Shown: positions 1-6,530, numbered from the stretch's first letter. The stretch is 13,424 nt of DNA from an uncultured Faecalibacterium sp. (GCA_937907025.1 CALESJ010000005.1:1-13424); one strand, 5' to 3'. The notes: generated by a model not told the origin, from the sequence alone. Made by a program: numbers and translations.

Positions 1-821
1 AGAAGTACCCCAACTTTGTGGGCAACTACGGCAACGCCTGGTGGAAGCAGAAGGAGGAATTCGAGTCCTTCAACGGCCCCATCCTCATGACCACCAACTG
101 CATTGTGCCGCCCAAGGACAGCTACAAGGACCGCCTGTACACCACCGGTGCCGCAGGTTATCCGGGCTGCAAGCACATTCCCGGCGGTGTCGGGGAGCCC
201 AAGGACTTCTCCGCCATCATTGAGCAGGCCAAGCACTGCCCGCCCCCGGCCCAGATCGAAACCGGCGAGATCGTGGGCGGCTTTGCCCACGCCCAGGTGC
301 TGGCCCTGGCCGATCAGATCGTGGACGCGGTCAAGAGCGGCGCCATCAAGAAGTTTGTGGTCATGGCCGGCTGCGACGGCCGCGCCAAGAGCCGGGAATA
401 CTACACCGAGTTTGCCAAGGCCCTGCCCAAGGATACGGTCATCCTCACCGCAGGCTGCGCCAAGTACAAGTACAACAAGCTGGACCTGGGCGACATCGGC
501 GGCATTCCCCGCGTGCTGGATGCCGGCCAGTGCAACGACTCCTACTCTCTGGCGGTCATCGCCCTCAAGCTGAAGGAAGTCTTCGGCCTGGAGGACATCA
601 ACGATCTGCCCATCATCTACAACATTGCCTGGTATGAGCAGAAGGCGGTCATCGTGCTGCTGGCCCTGCTGTACCTGGGCGTGAAGAACATTCATCTGGG
701 ACCCACCCTGCCCGCCTTCCTCAGCCCCAATGTGGCCAAGGTCCTGGTGGACAACTTCGGGATCGCCGGTATCGGCACCGTGGAAGACGACATGAAGCTG
801 TTCTTCGGTGACGCTGAATAA
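1..821 (+). CDS. hcp: Hybrid cluster protein (hydroxylamine reductase), C-terminal part
   Basis: The gene enters from the left edge (first whole codon at base 3) and ends at TAA 819-821, so only the last 272 residues are seen. The family carries a hybrid Fe-S-O cluster, reduces hydroxylamine in vitro, and is linked to nitric oxide and nitrosative stress. Most hybrid-cluster ligands of the C-terminal half are visible: the Cys of TTNC (codon at 99), of MAGCDG (372), of TAGCAKY (456) and of AGQCND (531), then Glu and Lys of WYEQKA (636 and 642). Order and spacing fit a full-function HCP. The N-terminal cysteine cluster that binds the second Fe-S centre lies outside the window. No frameshift is seen. 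An intrinsic terminator follows, so the gene is probably not cotranscribed with cysK. Family assignment is very secure; physiological role is inferred from the family. Confidence 0.96.
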   Translation, partial: KYPNFVGNYGNAWWKQKEEFESFNGPILMTTNCIVPPKDSYKDRLYTTGAAGYPGCKHIPGGVGEPKDFSAIIEQAKHCPPPAQIETGEIVGGFAHAQVLALADQIVDAVKSGAIKKFVVMAGCDGRAKSREYYTEFAKALPKDTVILTAGCAKYKYNKLDLGDIGGIPRVLDAGQCNDSYSLAVIALKLKEVFGLEDINDLPIIYNIAWYEQKAVIVLLALLYLGVKNIHLGPTLPAFLSPNVAKVLVDNFGIAGIGTVEDDMKLFFGDAE

Positions 822-869
822 GCGAAAAACGGACGTGCCATCGCGGCGCTGTCTGATTTCTCCCCACAC

Positions 870-905
870 AAAAGCCCTGCCTGCCCGGCGGGGCTTTTGC
901 TTTTG
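870..905 (+). terminator. Intrinsic terminator of hcp
   Basis: AAAAGCCC (870-877) pairs with GGGCTTTT (891-898) around a 13-nt loop, and the run GCTTTTG follows. The position, about 50 bases after the hcp stop and before the cysK promoter, fits a factor-independent terminator separating the two transcription units. Confidence 0.8.
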
Positions 906-946
906 TGCTGTGCAGATACAAGGGCTCCCGAAATTTCCTTTTAAAA

Positions 947-963
947 CCTATTGACATAGTAGG
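947..963. promoter_or_regulatory. Putative operator, upstream copy (CCTA-N9-TAGG)
   Basis: The 17-bp imperfect inverted repeat CCTATTGACATAGTAGG fully contains the -35 box, so a bound protein would block RNA polymerase. It matches the second copy at 983-999 at 12 of 17 positions. Rrf2-family regulators (IscR, CymR) commonly control cysteine and Fe-S genes in Firmicutes and bind small AT-rich palindromes. Assigning this site to such a protein is inference. Confidence 0.55.
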
Positions 964-979
964 ATATATGCGATACAAT
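951..979 (+). promoter_or_regulatory. Sigma-A type promoter of the cysK-iscS-iscU operon
   Basis: A perfect -35 box TTGACA (951-956) is separated by exactly 17 bases from TACAAT (974-979), one mismatch from the -10 consensus. Transcription should start near 986, giving a leader of only about 33 bases before the cysK ATG at 1019. That leaves no room for a riboswitch or T-box, so control should act at initiation. Two inverted repeats overlap or flank this promoter. Confidence 0.88.
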
Positions 980-982
980 AAG

Positions 983-999
983 CCTACCAAAACAGTAGG
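983..999. promoter_or_regulatory. Putative operator, downstream copy (CCTA-N9-TAGG)
   Basis: The 17-bp inverted repeat CCTACCAAAACAGTAGG has perfect 5-bp arms (CCTAC/GTAGG). It covers the expected transcription start and early leader. It begins 36 bp after the upstream copy and ends in the same AGTAGGA sequence. As RNA it could also form a weak 5-bp hairpin, but the paired copy upstream of the transcript favours a DNA-binding site. Confidence 0.55.
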
Positions 1000-1018
1000 A
1001 ATAAGGGAGGGCACCCCC

Positions 1019-1951
1019 ATGAGCAGAATCTATACATCCGCCGACCAGCTGATCGGCCGCACGCCGCTGCTGGAACTGACCCGCATCGAGCAGGAACTGG
1101 GCCTGAAGGCCCGCCTGCTGGCCAAGCTGGAAGCCTGCAATCCGTCTGGTTCGGTGAAGGACCGCATCGCCAAAGCCATGCTGGACGACGCCGAAGCCGC
1201 GGGGCTGCTCAAACCGGGCGCCACCATCATCGAACCCACCTCCGGCAACACCGGCATCGGTCTGGCGGCGGTGGGGGCAGCCCGGGGGTACCGGGTGATG
1301 CTGGTCATGCCCGAAACCATGTCGGTGGAGCGCCGGGCCCTGATGAAGGCCTACGGCGCCGAGCTGGTCCTCACCGAGGGAGCCAAAGGTATGCGGGGCG
1401 CCATCGAGAAGGCGGAAGCGCTGGCTGCTGAGATTCCCGGCAGCTTCCTGCCCCGTCAGTTCCAGAACGCTTCCAACCCCCGCATCCACCGGGAGACCAC
1501 CGGCCCCGAAATTTACGAGGATACCGACGGCCAGGTGGACATCTTTGTGGCCGGCGTGGGCACCGGCGGCACCATCACCGGGGTGGGCACCTACCTGAAA
1601 GCCCGCGACCCCGGCATCCGGGTGGTGGCGGTGGAACCGGCCGGCTCGCCGGTACTCTCCCAGGGAAAGGCCGGTCCCCATAAGATTCAGGGCATCGGCG
1701 CCGGGTTCGTGCCCGATGTGCTGGATACCCATATCTATGACGAGATCATCCCGGTGGCGGAAGAAGACGCCTTTGCCGCCGGCAGACTGCTGGGCCGCCG
1801 GGAGGGCGTTCTGGCGGGCATTTCTTCCGGCGCGGCTCTGTGGGCCGCCGCCGAGCTGGCCCGCCGCCCGGAAAACGAAGGCAAGACCATCGTGGTGCTG
1901 CTGCCGGACACCGGCGACCGGTACCTGTCCACGCCGCTGTTCGCGGAATGA
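1019..1951 (+). CDS. cysK: Cysteine synthase A (O-acetylserine sulfhydrylase)
   Basis: This 310-residue, PLP-dependent cytoplasmic enzyme makes L-cysteine from O-acetylserine and sulfide. The PLP lysine is K47 in NPSGSVKDR. The substrate-binding loop TSGNTG is at 74-79, the phosphate-binding loop GTGGT at 181-185, and the family motifs MPETMS (98-103), KIQGIGAGF (222-230) and GISSGA (267-272) are present. Length matches the CysK family. The start at 1019 is chosen because AGGGAGG (1004-1010) sits 8 bases upstream; the frame is open further upstream, but that stretch is the promoter. It is first in an operon with iscS (35-base gap) and iscU, so cysteine synthesis is coupled to the enzyme that uses cysteine as sulfur donor. 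CysK rather than CysM is favoured by the motifs and context. Confidence 0.96.
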   Translation: MSRIYTSADQLIGRTPLLELTRIEQELGLKARLLAKLEACNPSGSVKDRIAKAMLDDAEAAGLLKPGATIIEPTSGNTGIGLAAVGAARGYRVMLVMPETMSVERRALMKAYGAELVLTEGAKGMRGAIEKAEALAAEIPGSFLPRQFQNASNPRIHRETTGPEIYEDTDGQVDIFVAGVGTGGTITGVGTYLKARDPGIRVVAVEPAGSPVLSQGKAGPHKIQGIGAGFVPDVLDTHIYDEIIPVAEEDAFAAGRLLGRREGVLAGISSGAALWAAAELARRPENEGKTIVVLLPDTGDRYLSTPLFAE

Positions 1952-1986
1952 ACCCCGCCCGCTGCTTTTCATAAAGGAGAACTTCC

Positions 1987-3177
1987 ATGATCTATCTTGA
2001 CAACGCGGCCACCACCCGCCTGAGTGATACCGCCCTCCGGGCTATGTTGCCCTATCTGCAGGAACAGTACGGTAACCCGTCCAGCCTGTACGCTTTCGGC
2101 CAGCAGGCCCAGGAAGCCCTGACTGCCGCCCGCGGCACCGTTGCCCGCTGCCTCAACGCCGCCGACCCGCGGGAGATCACATTCACCTCCGGCGGCAGCG
2201 AGGCAGACAACCAGGCCCTGCGCTCGGCGGCTTATATGGGCGCCCGCAAGGGGAAAAAGCACCTGATCTCCACCGCCATTGAACACCACGCCGTGCTCCA
2301 CACCCTGGCCGCCCTGGAAAAGGAAGGCTTCTCGGTGACGCTGGTGCCGGTGCCGGAAAACGGCATTGTCCGCCCGGCGGACATTGCGGCGGCCATCCGC
2401 CCCGATACCTGCCTGGTCAGTGTGATGTTTGCCAACAACGAGATCGGCACCATCCAGCCGGTGGGGGAGATCGGCGCCCTGTGCCGGGAAAAAGGCATCC
2501 TGTTCCACACCGACGCCGTCCAGGCGGCGGGACACCTGCCCATTGACGTGCAGGCCCAGAACATCGACCTGCTCTCCCTGTCCGCCCACAAGTTCCACGG
2601 CCCCAAGGGCGCCGGGGTACTGTACGCCCGCAAGGGCGTGGTGCTGACCCCGCTCATTCAGGGCGGCGCCCAGGAACGGGGCAAGCGTGCCGGCACCGAG
2701 AACGTGCCCGCCATCGTGGGCATGGCGGCGGCTTTGGAGGAAGCCTGCCGCCACCGGGAAGAGAACGCCGCGGCCATGGCCCGCCTGCGGGACAGACTCA
2801 TCGAGGGCCTTTCCCGCATCCCGCATTCGGTCCTCAACGGGGACCGGGAACAGCGCCTGCCTGGCAACGTGCACTTCTGCTTTGAGGGCATCGAGGGCGA
2901 ATCCATGCTGCTGCTACTGGACGATGCAGGCATCTGTGCCTCCTCCGGCTCGGCCTGCACCTCCGGTTCCCTGGACCCCAGCCATGTGCTGCTGGCCATC
3001 GGCCGCCCCCATGAGATTGCCCACGGCTCTCTGCGCCTGACCCTGTCCCCGGCCACCACCGAGGCAGAAATCGACCGCACCGTGGAAGAAGTAACCCGGG
3101 TCGTCGCCTATCTGCGCGGCATGTCCCCCGTGTGGCGGGACCTGGAAGCCGGCAAAACACCTTTTGTGATTCAGTGA
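1987..3177 (+). CDS. iscS: Cysteine desulfurase, IscS/NifS type
   Basis: The 396-residue class V aminotransferase-fold, PLP-dependent enzyme removes sulfur from cysteine to give alanine and an enzyme-bound persulfide. The N-terminus MIYLDNAATT is typical. Other motifs are FTSGGSEADN (66-75), HH at 100-101, FANNEIG (148-154), FHTDAVQ (173-179) and SAHKFHGPKG (199-208) with PLP lysine K202. The catalytic cysteine is C324 in SSGSACTSG, on the long mobile loop of group I enzymes that hand sulfur to scaffolds, unlike the short loop of SufS. AAAGGAGA (1973-1980) sets the start at 1987. The iscU start lies 10 bases after the stop, implying coupled translation and a dedicated scaffold partner. NifS and IscS names are interchangeable at this level; no nitrogen-fixation genes are visible. 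Confidence 0.95.
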   Translation: MIYLDNAATTRLSDTALRAMLPYLQEQYGNPSSLYAFGQQAQEALTAARGTVARCLNAADPREITFTSGGSEADNQALRSAAYMGARKGKKHLISTAIEHHAVLHTLAALEKEGFSVTLVPVPENGIVRPADIAAAIRPDTCLVSVMFANNEIGTIQPVGEIGALCREKGILFHTDAVQAAGHLPIDVQAQNIDLLSLSAHKFHGPKGAGVLYARKGVVLTPLIQGGAQERGKRAGTENVPAIVGMAAALEEACRHREENAAAMARLRDRLIEGLSRIPHSVLNGDREQRLPGNVHFCFEGIEGESMLLLLDDAGICASSGSACTSGSLDPSHVLLAIGRPHEIAHGSLRLTLSPATTEAEIDRTVEEVTRVVAYLRGMSPVWRDLEAGKTPFVIQ

Positions 3178-3187
3178 GGTACCTACT

Positions 3188-3580
3188 ATGGCTCTGTACA
3201 GTGAAAAAGTGATGGACCATTTCCGCAACCCCCGCAACGTGGGCGTCATCGAAAACGCCGACGGCGTGGGCGAGGTGGGCAACGCCAAGTGCGGCGACAT
3301 CATGAAGATTTATCTCAAGATCGAGAACGACACCATCCAGGACGTGAAGTTTGAAACCTTCGGCTGCGGCAGCGCCATTGCGTCCAGCTCCATGGCCACC
3401 GAGCTCATCAAGGGCAAACCGGCCAGCGAGGCCATGACCCTGACCAACAAGGCGGTGGCCGAAGCCCTGGATGGTCTGCCGCCCCACAAGATGCACTGCT
3501 CGGTGCTGGCGGAGGAAGCCATCCAGAAAGCCCTGCAGGATTATTACGCCCGCAGCGGCATCACCCCGCCCGCCTGCTGA
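3188..3580 (+). CDS. iscU: Fe-S cluster assembly scaffold, IscU/NifU-N type
   Basis: The 130-residue scaffold protein takes sulfur from IscS, builds a [2Fe-2S] cluster and passes it to target proteins. All expected ligands are seen: C35 and D37 in NAKCGD, C60 in FGCGSA, and H103-C104 in KMHCSVLAEE. LPPHK (97-101) corresponds to the LPPVK chaperone-recognition motif of E. coli IscU. Length fits stand-alone IscU; there is no NifU C-terminal domain. The ribosome binding site (GAGG, 3176-3179) overlaps the iscS stop codon, so translation is probably coupled. It is the last gene of the operon and ends just before a strong terminator. Chaperone genes hscA/hscB, ferredoxin and iscR are absent from the window. 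Confidence 0.95.
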   Translation: MALYSEKVMDHFRNPRNVGVIENADGVGEVGNAKCGDIMKIYLKIENDTIQDVKFETFGCGSAIASSSMATELIKGKPASEAMTLTNKAVAEALDGLPPHKMHCSVLAEEAIQKALQDYYARSGITPPAC

Positions 3581-3599
3581 ACCTTTCCCTGACAACCAG

Positions 3600-3645
3600 A
3601 ACGCCCCCGGTATACCGCACACGCGGCTGCCGGGGGCGTTTTTTA
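3600..3645 (+). terminator. Strong intrinsic terminator of the cysK-iscS-iscU operon
   Basis: An 11-bp perfect stem (AACGCCCCCGG 3600-3610 with CCGGGGGCGTT 3630-3640) is extended by an inner CCGC/GCGG helix (3615-3618/3623-3626) and followed by six T residues (3639-3644). The T-tract overlaps the stop codon (3643-3645) of the convergent AraC-type gene. On the minus strand the hairpin is followed only by a poor T-tract, so termination in that direction would be weaker. Confidence 0.92.
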
Positions 3646-4527
3646 TTGTTTCATGGCACTGCGCAGCTGGGCGCGGTATTCCTGGGGTGTTACCCCGTAC
3701 ATCTTGTGAAAGGTTTTGAGAAAACTGCTGTAATTGGGAAACCCGTTCTCCAGGCAGGCGTCCAGGATGCGCTTGCCGTCGGCAATGTCCCGTCGGCAGC
3801 TCTGCATCCGCAGTTCGGTCAGATAGCTGTACACGCTCTGCATGGTGTATTCCTTGAATACCCGGGACAGATGCTCCCGGCTCACATAGGCGTATTTGGC
3901 CAAGCGGCTCACGTTCAGGTCCGGCTCCCGGAAATGCTGCTGCAGATAGGTGGTGACCAGGGCCACCAGGGAGTTGGTGGACTCCGGGCGTCCCACGCCG
4001 TCCTCCCGGATGATCTGGTGGATGGTCAGGGTCAGCCCGGTCAGGATGCTGCGGTACATCAGCTCTTTTTCGTGATCGTCCCCGATGCCGGCCGCTACGG
4101 CAGCGTGTTCCAGCAGGCCGCGTATGCCCCATTTGTGGACCGGTCCTTCATGGAAGATCATCAGCTGGTCGGGAATGGCAGCCGATTCCTGCGGCAGGTT
4201 GGTCAGGTGCAGGGTGTCCTGCCAGAAGGCGTCGTCGATCTGGATGATCAGGCGGTCGTAGGTATCGTAAAAGCCGGTGTGCACGGTTCCCGGCGGAATC
4301 AGCATCAGTTCGCCGGGGTGCAGGTCGTACCGGCTGCCGTCCACATGGTACAGGGCCTTGCCGCTGACCATGTAGATGTATTCATGGTACGGGTGGGAGT
4401 GGGTCACCGACTGGTGCACTTCCCGGTTGGAGTACCAGCCCACCACCACCTTGTCCAGCGGCAGGCGCCGGTTGGCCACTTCCTGGGTAATATTCTGGTC
4501 TGCATAAGGGGTCATGTATGATTGCAT
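3643..4527 (-). CDS. AraC-family transcriptional regulator with N-terminal cupin domain
   Basis: A 294-residue DNA-binding regulator. Residues about 25-100 form a cupin sensor with the His pattern HSHPYHEY (43-50) and PGELMLIPPGTVH (71-83), as in sugar-sensing AraC proteins. Residues about 185-290 form the double helix-turn-helix: the first around NVSRLAKYAYVSREHLSRVF (205-224), the second around GKRILDACLENGFPNYSSF (251-269), ending FHKMYGVTPQEYR. The start at 4527 is chosen because GGGAGGG (minus strand, 4541-4535) lies 7 bases upstream. The frame stays open to 4716, but that extension translates the AT-rich promoter region into a false hydrophobic leader. It is divergent from the YcxB-like gene, with the TRAP/GH31 cluster beyond. 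It may regulate that cluster and itself. The effector is unknown. Confidence 0.93.
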   Translation of the reverse strand: MQSYMTPYADQNITQEVANRRLPLDKVVVGWYSNREVHQSVTHSHPYHEYIYMVSGKALYHVDGSRYDLHPGELMLIPPGTVHTGFYDTYDRLIIQIDDAFWQDTLHLTNLPQESAAIPDQLMIFHEGPVHKWGIRGLLEHAAVAAGIGDDHEKELMYRSILTGLTLTIHQIIREDGVGRPESTNSLVALVTTYLQQHFREPDLNVSRLAKYAYVSREHLSRVFKEYTMQSVYSYLTELRMQSCRRDIADGKRILDACLENGFPNYSSFLKTFHKMYGVTPQEYRAQLRSAMKQ

Positions 4528-4564
4528 GTGGTATCCCTCCCGATACAGGTCTTTTTCTGCCAGC

Positions 4565-4595
4565 AGTATATCACAAATTGCGAGGTTTGTGTCAC
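4565..4595 (-). promoter_or_regulatory. Candidate promoter of the AraC-type gene
   Basis: Read on the minus strand, GTGACA (4595-4590, five of six match to the -35 consensus) is followed after 19 bases by TATACT (4570-4565), a good -10 box, giving a leader of about 30 bases. The long spacer suggests a weak or regulated promoter. TTTGTGA repeats cover the -35 box and the bases just before the -10 box. Confidence 0.55.
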
Positions 4596-4598
4596 AAA
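4571..4598. promoter_or_regulatory. TCACAAA direct repeats 21 bp apart, candidate AraC-type binding site
   Basis: TCACAAA occurs at 4571-4577 and again at 4592-4598, exactly 21 bp (two helical turns) apart. AraC-family proteins typically bind tandem half-sites with about this spacing. The second copy is also half of the near palindrome TTTGTGTCACAAA (4586-4598). The pair overlaps the core promoter of the AraC-type gene, so binding would be expected to repress it (autoregulation). Assignment to this regulator is inference. Confidence 0.5.
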
Positions 4599-4651
4599 AT
4601 AAGACGAATTGAACGTGGTAATTTGATATTATTTGTACAAAGATAAACGAT

Positions 4652-4680
4652 ATGACGCAGATGCACAAGAAAAGTACAAT
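4652..4680 (+). promoter_or_regulatory. Candidate promoter toward the YcxB-like gene
   Basis: ATGACG (4652-4657, four of six consensus) and TACAAT (4675-4680) are 17 bases apart in AT-rich DNA. The weak -35 box would suit an activator-dependent promoter. TGCACA elements at 4662-4667, 4686-4691 (inverted) and 4695-4700 overlap or follow it. Confidence 0.4.
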
Positions 4681-4685
4681 ATTTT

Positions 4686-4700
4686 TGTGCACTATGCACA
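4686..4700. repeat. Inverted repeat TGTGCA-CTA-TGCACA
   Basis: Perfect 6-bp arms surround a 3-bp centre just downstream of the candidate -10 box for the YcxB-like gene. A third TGCACAA copy at 4662-4668 also forms an inverted pair with TTGTGCA at 4685-4691. The position suits an operator, though a short RNA hairpin is also possible. Confidence 0.4.
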
Positions 4701-4769
4701 TAATGAAAAATGGCAAAACGTGATATTCGGCGGCACAAAGGGGTGCAGCCGGGAAAGGACGGTGGCCCG

Positions 4770-5348
4770 ATGGCAGCTGTACAGTACGAAGGGCGGATCG
4801 ACCATACGGAGGATTCCATCCATGCGCTGTTCAACACCCAGTACAACACCTACCATCTGGGGCGGGTGGTGCTCACGGCGGTGGCGGGCATTGCGCTGGT
4901 GGCGGCCGGATTGTTTGCCGCTGTTCCCATGTGGGGACAGGGGCTTCTGCTGCTGGCCGGGTGCCTTTTGTTCGTGGGGCGGGATTTCCCCGCCACCCTG
5001 CAGGCGGAAAACGCGCTGGATGCCCGGCACGGAGCCCTGCCCAGCGATGTGTGCACCTTCTTTTCGGGACACATGGAACTGCGGGAAGGGGACGCCCACA
5101 AAAGACTGCGCTATGAACAGCTGGACCGTCTGGTCAGTGATAAGAAATATCTGTACCTGTTTCTCGGTTCCCAGTCGGTCATCATGGTGGATAAGGAAAA
5201 AATCACCCCGGGCACGGCCCAGGAAGTGATGGATCTGGTGGCCAAACGCAGCGGCAAACGGTGGGAAGCTCCGGTTTCGCTGCTGACCATGAACCTGGCC
5301 GATCTGCTGCGCGCCCACGACCGGCGCAAGCGCAAAAAGAAGGCCTGA
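4770..5348 (+). CDS. Small membrane protein with YcxB-like domain
   Basis: A predicted 192-residue membrane protein of unknown function. Two hydrophobic helices at about 33-53 and 56-72 are joined by a very short turn. A soluble C-terminal part follows, with the YcxB-like pattern RYEQLDRLVSDKKYLYLFLG (114-133) and VIMVDKEKIT (137-146), resembling bacterial PH-like folds. The C-terminus is strongly basic (RRKRKKKA). The start at 4770 is preferred because AAAGGA (4754-4759) lies 10 bases upstream; an in-frame ATG at 4710 has no ribosome binding site and would add 20 polar residues. It is divergent from the AraC-type gene. No convincing terminator lies between it and dctP, 156 bases downstream, so it may head that operon. 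Family assignment is from pattern recognition and is moderately secure; no function is claimed. Confidence 0.72.
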   Translation: MAAVQYEGRIDHTEDSIHALFNTQYNTYHLGRVVLTAVAGIALVAAGLFAAVPMWGQGLLLLAGCLLFVGRDFPATLQAENALDARHGALPSDVCTFFSGHMELREGDAHKRLRYEQLDRLVSDKKYLYLFLGSQSVIMVDKEKITPGTAQEVMDLVAKRSGKRWEAPVSLLTMNLADLLRAHDRRKRKKKA

Positions 5349-5423
5349 CGACGGCAACTACCGGCCGGTGAGGGGACAGGCGTGTCCGCACCGTTCCGGT
5401 TGCAAATAGAAATCGGCAGGAAA

Positions 5424-5494
5424 GGAGGTACACGAGGCAGGTTTTTATTTTTCCATAGGCACTCCCCGCAGGGGAGAAGCAAGCAAAAGGAGGA
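5424..5494 (+). promoter_or_regulatory. dctP leader: orphan Shine-Dalgarno, hairpin and dctP ribosome binding site
   Basis: Three elements precede dctP. AGGAGGT (5423-5429, within AAAGGAGGT) is a full Shine-Dalgarno match with no start codon at usable distance. A perfect 6-bp hairpin, CTCCCC-GCA-GGGGAG (5462-5476), follows an AT-rich run. AAAGGAGGA (5486-5494) is the real dctP ribosome binding site, 10 bases before the ATG. No T-tract follows the hairpin, so it is not a terminator. I found no good promoter in 5349-5504. Confidence 0.45.
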
Positions 5495-5504
5495 ACTGTA
5501 TATC

Positions 5505-6530
5505 ATGAGAAAGAAGCGTTTTGGACTGCGCCTGGCGGCAGTTGCAGCTGCGCTCTGCCTGGCGCTGACCGGCTGCGGCAGCACCGAAACGGCCGGAACG
5601 TCCACCGACAGCGGAGAGGAAAAAGTGTTCAACCTGACGCTGTCCCACGGCCTGGCGGAGGACCACGCGGTACATATCGCCCTGACCGCCTTTGCCGAGG
5701 ACGTGAAGGAAAAGTCCAACGGTACCATCAACATTGAAATTTTCCCCAACGCCGTTCTGGGCAGTGAAACCGACAACATCACCCAGATCCGTGCCGGGGC
5801 CCTGGATATGGCCAAGGTTTCCGCTTCCACGCTGGGCAACTTCCAGAGCGAATGGAACGTCCTGTCGGTGCCCTACGTCTTCAATGACCAGCAGCATTAT
5901 TACAAGGTCATGGACGGCGACATTGCCCAGGATCTGTACCAGCTCACCGCCGACAAGGGCTTTATGGGTCTGACCTGGATGGATTCCGGTGCCCGCTCCT
6001 TCTACACCGCCGACAAGGCCATTCGCACCCCGGCGGACCTGAAGGGTCTGCGCATCCGCACCATGGACTCCCAGATGGCCATTGACATGATGGACGCTCT
6101 GGGCGGCTCCGCCACGGTCATGGGGTATTCCGATATCTACACCGGCATGCAGCAGGGCGTTATTGACGGCGCCGAAAACAATGTCACCGCCATGCGCGAC
6201 CACGCCGATGTGACCAAGTATTACTGCTTTGACGAACACACCCGCATCCCCGACATCCTGCTCATCTCCACCAAGACCTGGAACGCTATGTCCGATAACC
6301 AGCGCCAGATCATGACCGAGTGCGCCAAGAAGATGACCGAGGATTACAAGACCGCCTGGACCGACTTCGAAAACGAAGTGCTGGCCGACGCTGAGGCCAA
6401 GGGCGTGGAACTGGTCCGCGATGTGGATACGGCGGCTTTCCAGGAGGCCTGCCAGTCCATCTATGAGGACCTGAAGACCGAATCCCCCGAAGTCTATGAG
6501 TATGTGGAACGCATTCAGGCCGAAGGCTGA
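5505..6530 (+). CDS. dctP: TRAP transporter solute-binding lipoprotein (DctP family)
   Basis: The 341-residue extracytoplasmic receptor of a TRAP transporter captures an anionic solute and delivers it to the DctQM membrane unit. A basic N-terminus (MRKKR), a hydrophobic stretch at 7-22 and the lipobox LTGC with C24 mark a lipoprotein anchored to the outer face of the membrane. The mature part shows DctP features: FPNAVLGSETDNITQIRAGA (80-99), KGLRIRT (180-186) with R185 as the likely carboxylate-binding arginine, and QQGVIDGAENN (216-226). These motifs resemble receptors for sugar acids or dicarboxylates, but the ligand cannot be read from them. The start at 5505 is set by the signal peptide and AAAGGAGGA (5486-5494); a longer open frame from 5382 is non-coding leader. 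It is followed by dctQ and dctM. Confidence 0.95.
   Translation: MRKKRFGLRLAAVAAALCLALTGCGSTETAGTSTDSGEEKVFNLTLSHGLAEDHAVHIALTAFAEDVKEKSNGTINIEIFPNAVLGSETDNITQIRAGALDMAKVSASTLGNFQSEWNVLSVPYVFNDQQHYYKVMDGDIAQDLYQLTADKGFMGLTWMDSGARSFYTADKAIRTPADLKGLRIRTMDSQMAIDMMDALGGSATVMGYSDIYTGMQQGVIDGAENNVTAMRDHADVTKYYCFDEHTRIPDILLISTKTWNAMSDNQRQIMTECAKKMTEDYKTAWTDFENEVLADAEAKGVELVRDVDTAAFQEACQSIYEDLKTESPEVYEYVERIQAEG

Noticed and set aside
905..1018. Upstream start of cysK
   Set aside because: The extra frame covers the terminator tail, the promoter and the ribosome binding site; the ATG at 1019 gives the standard CysK N-terminus.
822..1018. Riboswitch or T-box upstream of cysK
   Set aside because: The promoter sits 40 bases before the start codon, giving a leader of about 33 bases, too short for these elements.
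4528..4716. Extended N-terminus of the AraC-type regulator with a hydrophobic segment
   Set aside because: The extension covers AT-rich promoter DNA and has no ribosome binding site, whereas the ATG at 4527 has GGGAGGG at ideal distance and starts a normal-length AraC protein.
4710..4769. Upstream ATG of the YcxB-like gene
   Set aside because: There is no Shine-Dalgarno before 4710, whereas AAAGGA precedes the ATG at 4770. Kept only as an alternative.
5360..5387. Palindrome ACCGGCCGGT and GGACA-GGCG-TGTCC after the YcxB-like gene as a terminator
   Set aside because: Both are short and no T-tract follows, so neither supports termination.
5382..5504. Upstream start of dctP
   Set aside because: It would bury the lipoprotein signal peptide 41 residues inside the protein and translate the ribosome binding site.
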